A DNA stretch of 64,000 nt from Nocardia jiangxiensis NBRC 101359 (GTDB lineage Bacteria; Actinomycetota; Actinomycetes; Mycobacteriales; Mycobacteriaceae), in the NCBI RefSeq assembly GCF_000308615.1, contig NZ_BAGB01000041.1, forward strand, positions 124,001 to 188,000. Reading direction: 5' to 3'. The position numbers were made by a program, and so were the translations under genes. Shown in pieces: positions 9,254-18,476 of the stretch; the first letter of the stretch is position 1; each line of letters opens with the position of its first letter. The notes beneath the pieces were generated by a model. That model ran no database searches. It was not told the DNA's origin and saw only the letters and a program-made list of their open reading frames with translations.

Positions 9254-9922
9254 TCAGCAGGCACGCGGCCGAGCGTCGGCATGGACCACGAATTTTCGCG
9301 GCGCCGACGCTCGGCTCATCGGCGCCGAGCGGATTTCTCCCCCGCCGCACACCTCGTGCCGGTACAGAGCCAGGAGATTCGCATCGGCCGACAGCGCGGC
9401 CACGCTGCCGGTGTGCAGGCGGTCCACGGCCATGTACATCGTGAACGAGGATTCGTGCTCGATCACACCGAAACCGAAACAATCCCAATGCAATGCGTCC
9501 GGCACCCCGGACCGCACGATCTCGCCGATGGCCGCGCCCTCCGCGATGTCCTCGCGCACCCGGGCGACCAACTCGACCTCGTCGGGATCGAGCATGTGGC
9601 ACACGACGCGCTCGTCGGGCTCGACGCTGAGCCAGCTGCGGAACACGTCGTGACGCCGGACAAATTCGGTGACCGCCCGGGTCATCGCCGCAACCTGCGG
9701 GCGACCGGCGACATCGAACTCGAGCACGTACAACCGGGCCAACCGGCAGTCGGTCCCGGCCAGCCGGTAGGACGCGCGCATATAACGTTGCTGCCAGCCG
9801 GGAACCTGAGCCGAGCAGGCCGGCGTCTCGAGCATCGCCGCACGCGCCGAGGACAGTACGGCCCAGGTGATCAGGCGCCCGGACCGCGGGCGCCACGCGT
9901 CGAACCATCCGAGATCGACCAC
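9254..9922 (-). pseudogene. Truncated, probably inactive condensation/PapA-like acyltransferase
   Basis: 222 aa aligning in register with the first half of the full-length PapA-like protein at 61515-62933 (472 aa): shared landmarks are GRLITW/GRVTSW, MTRAVT-FVRRH, DERVV-H, PDALHW-CF-FG-IE and VD-LHT. The catalytic H168-xxx-D172 of the intact paralogue (DHLHTDG) is changed here to DRLHTGS, so both key residues are lost, and the C-terminal half is absent. Start chosen as GTG at 9922, which aligns with the paralogue start and has GAGG upstream; the longer frame to 10078 lacks homology. Could be a decaying duplicate or a repurposed binding domain. Confidence 0.7.
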
Positions 9923-10101
9923 CGGTACCTCATCTCGCGGACAACCACGGGCCCCGTTGCCCGTGCCTACTCCGTCAAAGTACGACAGCAATCGACTCGC
10001 TATCCAGGCGTCGCCGAGAACTCTGTGACCGTGACCAATGATCCGCCGCATCCCCTGAGTCGGATGCCAAACGCGCATCTCACATCCGCGCGCGCACGGC
10101 G

Positions 10102-10341
10102 TCAGGCCACCACGCCGTTACGTTCGGCCTCGGCCCACGCGGCGATCATCTCCGCGGTCATCGCGATCGCCTCGCGGCGCTCGGCACTGCTCACCTCGAG
10201 CGCCGAGGCCCGCAGCACCGCCGCGAACACGCCCGGTCTGACATAGTTCAATGCGCATATGCCAATTTCGTCGTTTAATATACAGCAACTGCCGATTGGA
10301 GCATTCCAGCGAACCTGACGGGAACGAACGTCGAAATGCAC
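10102..10341 (-). CDS. Small hypothetical ORF
   Basis: Open frame of 79 codons from a GTG at 10341; a shorter form could begin at the TTG opening NYVRPGVFAAVL (about 50 aa). The C-terminal part is a plausible amphipathic alanine/glutamate-rich helix (SSAERREAIAMTAEMIAAW). A strong -10-like box on the minus strand (TATATT, 10277-10282) lies just before the shorter start. No family recognised. The flanks 9923-10101 and 10342-10559 hold nothing else convincing. Confidence 0.3.
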   Translation of the reverse strand: MHFDVRSRQVRWNAPIGSCCILNDEIGICALNYVRPGVFAAVLRASALEVSSAERREAIAMTAEMIAAWAEAERNGVVA

Positions 10342-10559
10342 GAATCCTCCACTGCCCGTTCAGATTCGGCTTCGGCGCAGTATCCCCTACCCCGACACCA
10401 CAGCTCCTCCGTCACTCGAACTCCCCGAAGGCATCCCGCGCTCACGGTCGATCGACAACTCCCCTGCCAGCCAATGGTGACCGAAGTATGACGTCCCCTA
10501 CCCCGGGATTTTCCGGCACGGCGCACACGTTGAACGGGTAGTCGACAAGAGGAGGTCAT

Positions 10560-11015
10560 GTGGCACAGGAATACAACCGGAACCCGGCTGCGGTCGCGGC
10601 GCTGACGCCCGAGCAGTACCACGTCACCCAGGAGAACGGCACCGAGCGAGCCTTCACCGGCGAGTACTGGGATCACCACGAACCGGGCATCTACGTGGAC
10701 GTCGTCTCCGGTGAGCCGTTGTTCACCTCGCTGGACAAGTTCGACAGCGGCTGCGGTTGGCCGAGTTTCACCAAGCCCGTCAGCGCGGATGCCGTGGTCG
10801 ACAGCCGGGATCTGAGCCATCGGATGATCCGGACCGAGATCCGCTCGGTCTTCGGCAACAGTCATCTGGGGCACGTGTTCACCGATGGTCCCCGCGAGGC
10901 GGGCGGCCTGCGGTACTGCATCAATTCCGCGGCACTGCGATTCATCCACCTCGACGACCTCGAGGCGGAGGGTTACGGTCCGTACAAGACCCTGTTCACG
11001 AAGGAGCAAGTGTGA
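10560..11015 (+). CDS. msrB: Peptide-methionine (R)-S-oxide reductase MsrB
   Basis: 151 aa cytoplasmic repair enzyme reducing the R epimer of methionine sulfoxide in proteins. Catalytic C120 lies in RYCINSAAL; C65 in DSGCGWPSF is the probable resolving cysteine. The zinc-binding CxxC pairs of many MsrB proteins are absent, as in MsrAB-type enzymes. Starts at GTG 10560 with an AGGAGG site five nucleotides upstream; the ATG at 10558 is out of frame. The stop overlaps the msrA start (GTGTGA), so the pair is co-translated and covers both sulfoxide epimers. Confidence 0.96.
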   Translation: MAQEYNRNPAAVAALTPEQYHVTQENGTERAFTGEYWDHHEPGIYVDVVSGEPLFTSLDKFDSGCGWPSFTKPVSADAVVDSRDLSHRMIRTEIRSVFGNSHLGHVFTDGPREAGGLRYCINSAALRFIHLDDLEAEGYGPYKTLFTKEQV

Positions 11016-11527
11016 CCGACACGAAGACCGCGATCCTGGCCGGTGGATGCTTCTGGGGCATGCAGGATCTGATCCGCAAGCAGCCAGGAGTGATTTCCAC
11101 GCGGGTCGGGTACACCGGCGGGCTCAACGACAACGCCACCTACCGCAACCACCCGGGCCACGCCGAGGCGGTGGAAATCGTCTACGACCCGGCGCAGACC
11201 GATTACCGGGCGCTGCTCGAGTTCTTCTTCCAGATCCACGATCCGAGCACGAAGGACCGGCAGGGCAACGACGTCGGCTCGAGTTACCGGTCGGCGATCT
11301 TCTACCTCGACGAGGATCAGCAGCGCGTCGCCCTGGACACCATCGCCGACGTCGACGCCTCGGGTCTGTGGCCGGGCAAGGTCGTCACCCAGGTGACCCC
11401 GGCGGCTCCGTTCTGGGAGGCCGAGCCCGAACACCAGGACTATCTGGTGCGTTACCCGCAGGGCTACACCTGCCACTTCCCGCGCCCCGGTTGGAAACTG
11501 CCCAAGCGCCAGGCTGCCGCGCAGTAG
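11012..11527 (+). CDS. msrA: Peptide-methionine (S)-S-oxide reductase MsrA
   Basis: 171 aa enzyme reducing the S epimer of methionine sulfoxide. Catalytic C13 in the GGCFWG signature, then GYTGG, GHAEAVE and the EFFFQIHDP stretch of the family. Start is GTG at 11012, overlapping the msrB stop, with AAGGAG at 11001-11006 inside msrB as ribosome site. Followed within 20 bp by a strong intrinsic terminator, so msrBA is a two-gene operon. Confidence 0.96.
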   Translation: MTDTKTAILAGGCFWGMQDLIRKQPGVISTRVGYTGGLNDNATYRNHPGHAEAVEIVYDPAQTDYRALLEFFFQIHDPSTKDRQGNDVGSSYRSAIFYLDEDQQRVALDTIADVDASGLWPGKVVTQVTPAAPFWEAEPEHQDYLVRYPQGYTCHFPRPGWKLPKRQAAAQ

Positions 11528-11544
11528 CATCTCGATCCGGACGT

Positions 11545-11574
11545 GCCGTGGGGGGCCGGTCCCCCACGGCTTTT
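11545..11574 (+). terminator. Intrinsic terminator after msrBA
   Basis: Perfect 10-bp stem GCCGTGGGGG / CCCCCACGGC with a six-nucleotide loop, followed directly by TTTT. It ends the msrBA transcript and lies ahead of the aldehyde dehydrogenase gene. Confidence 0.9.
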
Positions 11575-11660
11575 CCCGCACAGTGACCCGAGTCTTGTTG
11601 TGCACAGATGAGCGTAGTACCTTCCAGACAGGTGTCCATCAGCTCATCGAGGAGAAGACC

Positions 11661-13196
11661 ATGGCGATCGTCCGCACCCTGCCGTCGGCCGACGGTGACC
11701 GCCGCCGGTTGGCCCTGGACAGCCCGGTGGACCGCCGGTCCATCGGGGAACTCGAGGTCGAGAACAGTGCCGAGGTGAGCGCCGCGGTCGCCCGCGCCCG
11801 CGCCGCGCAACCGGCCTGGGCCGCGCGCAGCATCGCCGAGCGCGCCGACATCCTGCGCGCCGCGGTGGGCGTCATCGTGCAGCGGCGCGCGGAGATCGCC
11901 GCGACGGTCCGCGAGGAAACCGGTAAGCCCGAGGCCGAGGCGCTCGGCGTGGAAATTGTCCCGGCCTGCGATTTCCTCAACTATTGGAGCGGGCGCGCCC
12001 GCAAGGATCTGCGGGCGCACAAGCAGACGCTGCACGGCTATCTGCGCCCCTTCAAGAAACTGTTCATCCACTATCAGCCGCTCGGCGTCGTCGGTGTCAT
12101 CACGCCCTGGAACGCGCCGTTCGTACTGTCGCTCAATCCGGTCGTACAGGCGCTGCTGGCGGGCAACACCGTCGTGTTCAAACCCTCCGAGGTGACCCCG
12201 CGCTCGGGCGAGTGGGTGGCGAAGGTGCTGCACGAGGCGGGCGTTCCCGAGGACGTCGTGCAGGTCCTGCGCGGCGACGGCGAAACCGGCGCCGCTCTGG
12301 TCTCCGCGGAGATCGACAAGGTCTGCTTCACCGGCAGCGTCGGCACCGGCCGCAAGATCGCCGCGGCCTGCGCCGACCGCCTGCTGCCCTGCACCCTCGA
12401 ACTCGGCGGCAAGGATGCCATGATCGTGTGCGCCGACGCCGATCTCGAGCGCGCCGCGGCGGGTGCGGTGTACCTGTCGATGTTCAACACCGGTCAGGTC
12501 TGCATGAGCGTCGAGCGGATCTACGTGGTCGACAGCGTCGCGGACGAATTCATCCGCCTGGTCACGCAGAAGGCCGCCGAGATCACCTACGGGCCGGGCG
12601 ATACCGATATGGGCCCGCTGTTCTGGGATCGCCAGATGGACATCGTCACCCGGCATATCGAGGACGCCAAGGAAAAGGGTGCGGAGATCGTCGTGGGCGG
12701 TGCGCCCGCAGACGGGGACGGGCTCTACTTCCAGCCGACCCTGGTCGTCGGCGCGCACCACGACATGCAGTTGATGACCGAGGAGACCTTCGGCCCGATC
12801 GCGGCCGTCATGCGGGTGCGCGACGAGGACGAGGCCATCCGCCTGGCCAACGAGTGCAAGTACGGGTTGAGCGGGTCGGTCTTCACCAAGGACGCCGCCA
12901 AGGCGCGCCGCATCGCCACCCAGCTGACCACGGGTTCGGTGGTTCACAACGACGCCGCGGTCATCTACGGCGTGCCCGAGGCGCCCTTCGGCGGGCGCAA
13001 GGACAGCGGTCTCGGGCACGTCAACGGCACCGACGCGCTGCGGAGTTTCACCCACGCCCAGCCGGTGCTCATCGACCGGTGGCAGCCGAAGCGGGAGAGC
13101 ATCTGGTATCCGTACTCGGAGAAGACGATTCAGAGTCTGGACGGACTGATCCGGTACGGTTTCGGCAATCGGCTGCTGCGTCGCCTGCTGTCCTGA
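11661..13196 (+). CDS. NAD(P)-dependent aldehyde dehydrogenase, succinate-semialdehyde dehydrogenase-like
   Basis: 511 aa member of the ALDH superfamily oxidising an aldehyde to its acid. N151 in TPWNAPF, E247 in LELGGKD and nucleophile C281 in TGQVCMS are all present, as is the C-terminal PFGGRKDSG. Start ATG 11661 has GAGGAG seven to eight nucleotides upstream; an upstream frame to 11583 lacks family residues. Followed 16 bp later by an esterase gene, suggesting co-transcription. Substrate unknown; the name reflects the closest subgroup by eye only. Confidence 0.92.
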   Translation: MAIVRTLPSADGDRRRLALDSPVDRRSIGELEVENSAEVSAAVARARAAQPAWAARSIAERADILRAAVGVIVQRRAEIAATVREETGKPEAEALGVEIVPACDFLNYWSGRARKDLRAHKQTLHGYLRPFKKLFIHYQPLGVVGVITPWNAPFVLSLNPVVQALLAGNTVVFKPSEVTPRSGEWVAKVLHEAGVPEDVVQVLRGDGETGAALVSAEIDKVCFTGSVGTGRKIAAACADRLLPCTLELGGKDAMIVCADADLERAAAGAVYLSMFNTGQVCMSVERIYVVDSVADEFIRLVTQKAAEITYGPGDTDMGPLFWDRQMDIVTRHIEDAKEKGAEIVVGGAPADGDGLYFQPTLVVGAHHDMQLMTEETFGPIAAVMRVRDEDEAIRLANECKYGLSGSVFTKDAAKARRIATQLTTGSVVHNDAAVIYGVPEAPFGGRKDSGLGHVNGTDALRSFTHAQPVLIDRWQPKRESIWYPYSEKTIQSLDGLIRYGFGNRLLRRLLS

Positions 13197-13212
13197 TACA
13201 TCTGAATAGGCG

Positions 13213-14136
13213 ATGACAACAACAAATTTCCATCCCGATCTGCGCCTGGCGCGGTTCCTGCCACATTCGGTGGTGGGGCCGCGCCGGTTGTGGTTGATCC
13301 GTCGGCTCGTCCGTCTGCAACCACCGGGCCGCACCGCGAACGCGGTGATCGAACAGGCCGGGCCCGGGGTCTCGATCCGGGTGTTCCGGCCCACCACCGG
13401 CCACGGCCCACGGCCCGGAGTGCTGTGGGTGCACGGCGGCGGTCTGATCATGGGGTCCGCGGCCATGGACGACGCCCGTTGCCGAACCTTCGCCGATCGG
13501 CTGGGCGCGATCGTGGTCTCGGTCGAGTACCGCCTCGCCCCGGAATATCCGTTTCCGATTCCGCTGGAGGATTGCTACACCGGATTGCGTTGGCTCGCAA
13601 CGCATCCCGATGTCGACGCGGACCGCATCGCGATCGGCGGGGACAGTGCGGGCGGCGGCCTGACCGCAGCCCTGGCGATTCTGGCCCGCGATCGCGGACG
13701 CATCCATCCGATCATGCAACTGCTGGTCTATCCGATGCTCGACGATCGCAGCAGCGCCCGCACCGACATCGATCGCAGCCGCCTGCGGATGTGGGATCAG
13801 GACAGCAACCGGCTGGGGTGGAACTCCTATCTCGGTCCGGCGTCGGTCGGCGCCGTTCCCCCGCTGGCGGTCCCGGCCAGGCACGAGGATCTCACCGGAC
13901 TTCCACCCGCGTGGATCGGCGTGGGCACCCACGACCTGTTCCACGACGAGGACATCGCCTACGCGGAGCGGCTGCGTGCTGCCGGGGTGCCCTGTGCGCT
14001 CGAGGTCGTCCCGGGCGCGTATCACGGCTTCGACCACGTCGAGGCCGGGGCCGAGGTGGCCAAGGCGTTCTTCCGAGCCCAGGTCGCCGCGCTCTCGGCC
14101 GCGTTCGACGGTCAGCCGGACCAGGACGACCTGTAA
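13213..14136 (+). CDS. Alpha/beta hydrolase, hormone-sensitive-lipase (acetylhydrolase) type
   Basis: 307 aa carboxylesterase of the HSL family. Oxyanion motif HGGG at residues 74-77, nucleophile S145 in GDSAG, acidic residue in THDLFHDED and His in YHGFDHVE. No signal peptide, so likely cytoplasmic or peripheral. Directly downstream of the aldehyde dehydrogenase (16 bp), so probably one transcript. Confidence 0.92.
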   Translation: MTTTNFHPDLRLARFLPHSVVGPRRLWLIRRLVRLQPPGRTANAVIEQAGPGVSIRVFRPTTGHGPRPGVLWVHGGGLIMGSAAMDDARCRTFADRLGAIVVSVEYRLAPEYPFPIPLEDCYTGLRWLATHPDVDADRIAIGGDSAGGGLTAALAILARDRGRIHPIMQLLVYPMLDDRSSARTDIDRSRLRMWDQDSNRLGWNSYLGPASVGAVPPLAVPARHEDLTGLPPAWIGVGTHDLFHDEDIAYAERLRAAGVPCALEVVPGAYHGFDHVEAGAEVAKAFFRAQVAALSAAFDGQPDQDDL

Positions 14137-14242
14137 TCGAGGGCACAGCACCGCCACCACACGCCTGGTCGCGCGCCTGCTGAAGTCGTACACGGCAAGC
14201 TCACGGGCTGCTCACAGGAAGCTACCGACTGCGCAGGGCTCA

Positions 14243-16291
14243 ATGGTCACCGTGACGACATCAGTCCTGGACACCTCATCGGTGGTCCCGCCGCGTCCCG
14301 CGGCCCCCGCATCGGCCGGCGGATTCGGCGGCAGAGCCGTCGAACGCGCCGGTCTGACTGCGCTCCTGATCGCGACGGCGGTGCTGTACCTGTGGAACAT
14401 CACCATCAACGGGATGGGGAACCAGTTCTACGCCGGGGCCGCCTGGGCCGGTTCCAAGAGCTGGGAGGCCCTGCTGTTCGGGTCGCTGGACCCGGCCAAC
14501 TTCATCACCGTGGACAAACCGCCCGTCTCGCAGTGGGTTATGGGCCTGTCCGGCCGCATCTTCGGCTTCTCCAGCGCGAGCATGCTGATCCCGCAGGCGC
14601 TGATGGCCGTGGCGGCGGTCGCGCTGCTCTACGGCGCGGTCCGGCGGGTGAGCAACAGCCACCACGCCGGGCTGCTGGCAGGTGCGGCACTGGCGCTGAC
14701 GCCGGTCGCCGCGCTGATGTTCCGCTTCAACAATCCCGACGCGGTCATGGTGCTGCTCATGATGGCCGCTGCTTACGCGACCGTGCGCGCATTGCAGCAC
14801 GCCTCGACGCTGTGGATCGTACTGGCCGGTGCGGCACTGGGTTTCGCATTCCTGGCGAAGATGCTCGAGGGTCTGATGGTGCTGCCCGCGCTGGGTCTGG
14901 CCTATCTGATCGCCGCACCCAACCCGATCCGCACCCGCATCGTGCAGTTGTTCGGCGCGCTGGTCGCGTTGCTGGTCGCCAGCGGCTGGTATGTGCTGGT
15001 GACGTTGTGGTGGCCCGCGTCGAGCCGACCGTATCTGGCCGGATCGACCGACAACAACTTCATGAATCTGGTGCTGGGCTACAACGGCTTCGCCCGCGTC
15101 CTGGGCCGCAACCACGGCGGTGGCGGTGGTGGGCATGCGCAGACTCCCCCGGCGCACGCTGCCGCGCAGCTGCCCGCGGGCCATCCCGGATTCGGCGGTT
15201 TCGGCGGCCAGGTTCGCGGGGTGGAACGCCTGTTCAGCGGTGAGTTCGGCGTCGAGATCGGCTGGCTGCTGCCCGCCGCGCTGCTGGCCTTCGTCCTGGT
15301 GCTCATCTCGCGGGGTCGCGCACCGCGCACCGACCTGATGCGTGCGGCCGCGATCGTGTTCGGCGGCTGGATGATCATCGACGGCGCTGTGCTCAGCTAC
15401 ATGAACGGGATGGTCCATCCCTACTACTGCCTGTCGATCGCGCCCGCCGTGGCCGGAATGTTCGCGCTCGGCATCCGGGAGATGTGGACCCGGCGCGAGA
15501 CGCTCTTCGGACGACTGGGCGCGGCCGCGCTGCTCGCGGTGACCGGAGTGTGGAGTTTCGTTCTGCTGCAACGCAACAGCGGCTGGTATCCGGAACTTCG
15601 CTGGGCGATCCTGATCGTGACGCTGCTCGCCGCGGTGCTGGTGGCGATCCCGTGGACGCATCGCGCCCACCGCAGGTTCGCCGCGGCGGTACTGACGGTC
15701 GGGCTCCTGGGCGGACTCTCGGGTGCGGCGGCCTACTCGGTGGCCACGGTCGCCACCGCGCACTCCGGCGGCGGGCCGACCGTGGGCCCGGCCCAGGCCG
15801 ACGGGCACGGTGACTGGGGGCAGGCCCAGGCGAACCCGCAGCTGACCGCACTGTTGCAGAAGACGAATTCGACCTGGGCCGCGGCAGTCAACGGCTCGTC
15901 CAGTGCGGCCGGTCTGGAACTGCAGAGCGGTAAGGCCGTGATGGCCATCGGCGGATTCTCCGGTAGCGATCCGACACCGACGCTGGCCGAGTTTCAGGCC
16001 GACGTGAAGGCGGGCAAGATCGGCTATTACGTGGTGCAGTCCAACGGTCGCGGTCAGGGCAACGGCAGCTTCGATTCCCGCACGGACACCACCGGTACAG
16101 CCGACCGGTCCGCGACCGGCGGCGCCCGGACGCAACGGTCGCAGACCGCTGATCCCGCCCGGATGCCCGGTGGCTCAGGTGGTTTCGGCCGCAACCAGCA
16201 CACCGATATCACCAACTGGGTGACCGCAACGTTCACCCCGCAGCAGGTCGGCAACGCGACGGTCTACAACCTGAGCGGTTATCTGGGCTGA
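14243..16291 (+). CDS. Polytopic glycosyltransferase, GT39 / ArnT-YkcB type
   Basis: 682 aa integral membrane protein that would use a polyprenyl-phosphate sugar donor. The first external loop carries NQFYAGAAWAGSKSWEALLFGSLDP then ITVDKPPVSQW, the usual signature region of this subgroup; many transmembrane helices follow to about residue 510. A glycine/histidine-rich loop (GGGGGGHAQTPP) interrupts the middle, and the C-terminal third is an extracytoplasmic domain rich in Gly, Ser and Thr ending TVYNLSGYLG. Start ATG 14243 begins MVTVTTSV; GCAGGG is a weak ribosome site. Acceptor unknown, possibly a wall or envelope glycan. Confidence 0.88.
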   Translation: MVTVTTSVLDTSSVVPPRPAAPASAGGFGGRAVERAGLTALLIATAVLYLWNITINGMGNQFYAGAAWAGSKSWEALLFGSLDPANFITVDKPPVSQWVMGLSGRIFGFSSASMLIPQALMAVAAVALLYGAVRRVSNSHHAGLLAGAALALTPVAALMFRFNNPDAVMVLLMMAAAYATVRALQHASTLWIVLAGAALGFAFLAKMLEGLMVLPALGLAYLIAAPNPIRTRIVQLFGALVALLVASGWYVLVTLWWPASSRPYLAGSTDNNFMNLVLGYNGFARVLGRNHGGGGGGHAQTPPAHAAAQLPAGHPGFGGFGGQVRGVERLFSGEFGVEIGWLLPAALLAFVLVLISRGRAPRTDLMRAAAIVFGGWMIIDGAVLSYMNGMVHPYYCLSIAPAVAGMFALGIREMWTRRETLFGRLGAAALLAVTGVWSFVLLQRNSGWYPELRWAILIVTLLAAVLVAIPWTHRAHRRFAAAVLTVGLLGGLSGAAAYSVATVATAHSGGGPTVGPAQADGHGDWGQAQANPQLTALLQKTNSTWAAAVNGSSSAAGLELQSGKAVMAIGGFSGSDPTPTLAEFQADVKAGKIGYYVVQSNGRGQGNGSFDSRTDTTGTADRSATGGARTQRSQTADPARMPGGSGGFGRNQHTDITNWVTATFTPQQVGNATVYNLSGYLG

Positions 16292-16302
16292 TCGCTCGCA
16301 CG

Positions 16303-16346
16303 GAAGGGCCCGGCACGCAATCGATCTTGCTGCGCGCCGGGCCTTC
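16303..16346 (+). terminator. Probable hairpin terminator between convergent genes
   Basis: GAAGGGCCCGGC and GCCGGGCCTTC pair over 11 bp with one bulge across a roughly 21-nt loop, just after the glycosyltransferase stop. No T-run follows, so function is likely but not certain. Confidence 0.5.
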
Positions 16347-16503
16347 GGCATTGCCGCCCAGCGGGCTCCGCCTCCACCCTCCCGGCGACACCGCACGGTG
16401 GCCCGTCTCGCCACCTGCACCCGGCCCAGGGGTCGGTCATCAGCGGCATGGTTCGGTTCGGCGCCTCAACCGATTCCGACGCTGTGCCCCAAGGAGTTTC
16501 GGG

Positions 16504-17331
16504 TCAGCGCTTGCGGCCGACCGCAGCGTATCCGGCCGCCGCGGGCTCCTGGCCCGCGGATGCCAGGCGGGTCACCTCCGGCTCGACGCCACCGGGGAAC
16601 CAGCGTTCGATGGCGACGATACCGGGATCCAGCAGGTCCATATCCTGGAAGAAGCGACCCACGCCGTCGCGGTCGCGCGCTTCCATCTCGATCCCGCTCG
16701 CCCGGTACGCCTGCACCGTGCCCTCCACCATCTGCGGATCGAAATCCGTTGTCAGATGGGTCATCACGAGATAGGAGCCCGACGCCAACGGCGCGAGCAG
16801 CGTATCGACGATCTCGTAGATCCGGTCGCCCGGAACGAAGTGGCACAGTGCGATCAGGCTCAGCGCGACGGGTTCGTCGAAATTCAGCGTCTGCCGGACC
16901 TCCGGTGCGGCCAGGATCCGCTCCGGCTCGGTCACATCGGCCGCCACATAGCGCGTGCGGCCCTGGGGCCGCCCGACCAGCAGCGCACGCGCGTGCGCCA
17001 ACACCAGCGGATCGTTGTCCACGTAGACCACCCGCGCGTCGGGTGTGCTCTCCTGCGCGGCCTGATGCAGATTCGGCACGGTCGGAATACCGGTCCCGAT
17101 GTCGAGGAACTGCCGCACACCGAGTTCGGCGGACAAATGCCGCACCGCCCGCACCATGAACTGACGATTGCCCCGGGCGACCGCGCGCACCGAGGGAATC
17201 GCCTGCTCGATCTTCTCGGCTGCGGCGCGATCGGCCGCGTAATTGTCCTGGCCGCCCAGAAAATAGTCGTAGATCCGAGCACTGTGGGGTTGATCCTGTT
17301 GCAGATCAACCGGTCCGTCGGCGTGGGGCAC
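16504..17331 (-). CDS. SAM-dependent methyltransferase, actinobacterial DUF574 (PF04672) family
   Basis: 275 aa. Begins with SARIYDYFLGGQDNYAADR, hallmark of this actinobacterial family, then motif I FLDIGTG, an acidic YVDNDPL for SAM ribose binding and LCHFVPG. Substrates of the family are unknown. GTG at 17331 is chosen because AGGAGG sits immediately upstream (17335-17340) and the family motif follows; the open frame extends to 17400 without homology. Confidence 0.88.
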   Translation of the reverse strand: MPHADGPVDLQQDQPHSARIYDYFLGGQDNYAADRAAAEKIEQAIPSVRAVARGNRQFMVRAVRHLSAELGVRQFLDIGTGIPTVPNLHQAAQESTPDARVVYVDNDPLVLAHARALLVGRPQGRTRYVAADVTEPERILAAPEVRQTLNFDEPVALSLIALCHFVPGDRIYEIVDTLLAPLASGSYLVMTHLTTDFDPQMVEGTVQAYRASGIEMEARDRDGVGRFFQDMDLLDPGIVAIERWFPGGVEPEVTRLASAGQEPAAAGYAAVGRKR

Positions 17332-17466
17332 GGCCCTCCTCTCATCGAACGATTCGCCTTGTCGTCGTTGAGGAGTTAACCACCATGGGCCCCGCCACAC
17401 GCCGCGACCGGGACAAATTCCCCGGCGAATCGGATGCCGATCCGCCAGGGGCCGCGCACGATTCGG

Positions 17467-18222
17467 CTACTGCGCGGTGTAGCCGCCGTCGACCAGGTGA
17501 TAGCTGCCGGTGATGAAAGTGGCCGCGTCACTGGCCAGGAATGCGACCAACCCCGCGACCTCCTCGGGCGTGCCCAGGCGGCCGAGGGCGTGTTTGCTCG
17601 CCAGCAAGGCGTGCGCCTCCTCGTCCATGGTGGCGGACAGCAGCGGGGTCTCGATGAAACCGGGGCCCACGGCGGTGACCCGGACCTTCTGCGGCGCGTA
17701 CTCCAGCGCGGCGTTCTGGGTCAGACCCAGCAGGCCGTGCTTGGCCGTGACGTACGCCGAGGAATTCGGGAAGCCCACACTGCCCAGGACCGAGGCCATA
17801 TTGACGATCGCCCCGCCCCCGGCCGCCGCGATGACCGGAAGTTGTTCGCGCACACCGTAGAACACACCGTCGAGATTGACCGACAGCACCTTGCGCCAGC
17901 TCTCGGTCGAGTATTCGCCGACCGGTACGGCCTCGCCGCCGATTCCGGCATTGTTGACCGCGATCCGCAGGGGCCCGAGTTCGCCTGCCGCCTCGACGCT
18001 GCGGCGCACGGTGTCGGGATCGGAGGCGTCGCCGTCGAACGGAGCCGCGCTGCCGCCCGCGGCGCGGATCTCCTCGACCACGTCGGCGGCGTTGCCCGCG
18101 TTCAGATCGAAGACCAGTACCGACGCGCCGCTGCGGGCCAGTTCCAGCGCCACCGCCCGGCCGATACCGGAACCACCGCCGCTCACGATCGCCGAGCGGT
18201 CCGCCACATCGTAGACAGCCAT
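17467..18222 (-). CDS. Short-chain dehydrogenase/reductase (3-oxoacyl-ACP reductase-like)
   Basis: 251 aa classical SDR: cofactor motif GGGSGIG near the N-terminus, NNAGIGG, catalytic Ser in NMASVLGSVG and YxxxK as YVTAK. The acidic residue in VFDLN after beta-2 favours NAD(H). Divergent from the crotonase-like gene across 254 bp that contain the perfect palindrome TGTAGCTACA (18299-18308). Confidence 0.92.
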   Translation of the reverse strand: MAVYDVADRSAIVSGGGSGIGRAVALELARSGASVLVFDLNAGNAADVVEEIRAAGGSAAPFDGDASDPDTVRRSVEAAGELGPLRIAVNNAGIGGEAVPVGEYSTESWRKVLSVNLDGVFYGVREQLPVIAAAGGGAIVNMASVLGSVGFPNSSAYVTAKHGLLGLTQNAALEYAPQKVRVTAVGPGFIETPLLSATMDEEAHALLASKHALGRLGTPEEVAGLVAFLASDAATFITGSYHLVDGGYTAQ

Positions 18223-18298
18223 GTCCGACTCCTCTCCGAGCCGAACGCCGGTGCGTTCGACTGATGGATTTCCGAAACGCCCTGAACTCGCCAGCGAG

Positions 18299-18308
18299 TG
18301 TAGCTACA
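18299..18308. promoter_or_regulatory. Palindrome TGTAGCTACA in the SDR/crotonase divergent region
   Basis: Perfect 10-bp palindrome followed by an AT-rich AAATTT in the intergenic region 18223-18476. Position between two divergent genes fits an operator, but no regulator can be assigned. Confidence 0.35.
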
Positions 18309-18476
18309 AATTTGCCAACTACCCTGCGGTTCGCCTCGCATGCGTTGGGCGGCCGAGTGCGCCGAGGTCGAATCAACTGTTCTTTCGGGGCTTCGCCGAT
18401 ACGCGGAACAGCCTTCCGGACAGATATCACCGGACCGTCCGGCACGGCATGGCGGCGCTGTGGAAAAGTCGACGGC

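Noticed and set aside
15120..15160. Gly/His-rich loop in the GT39 protein considered as repeat or low-complexity insertion
   Set aside because: Such glycine-rich external loops are common in this enzyme subgroup; no DNA-level repeat of note.
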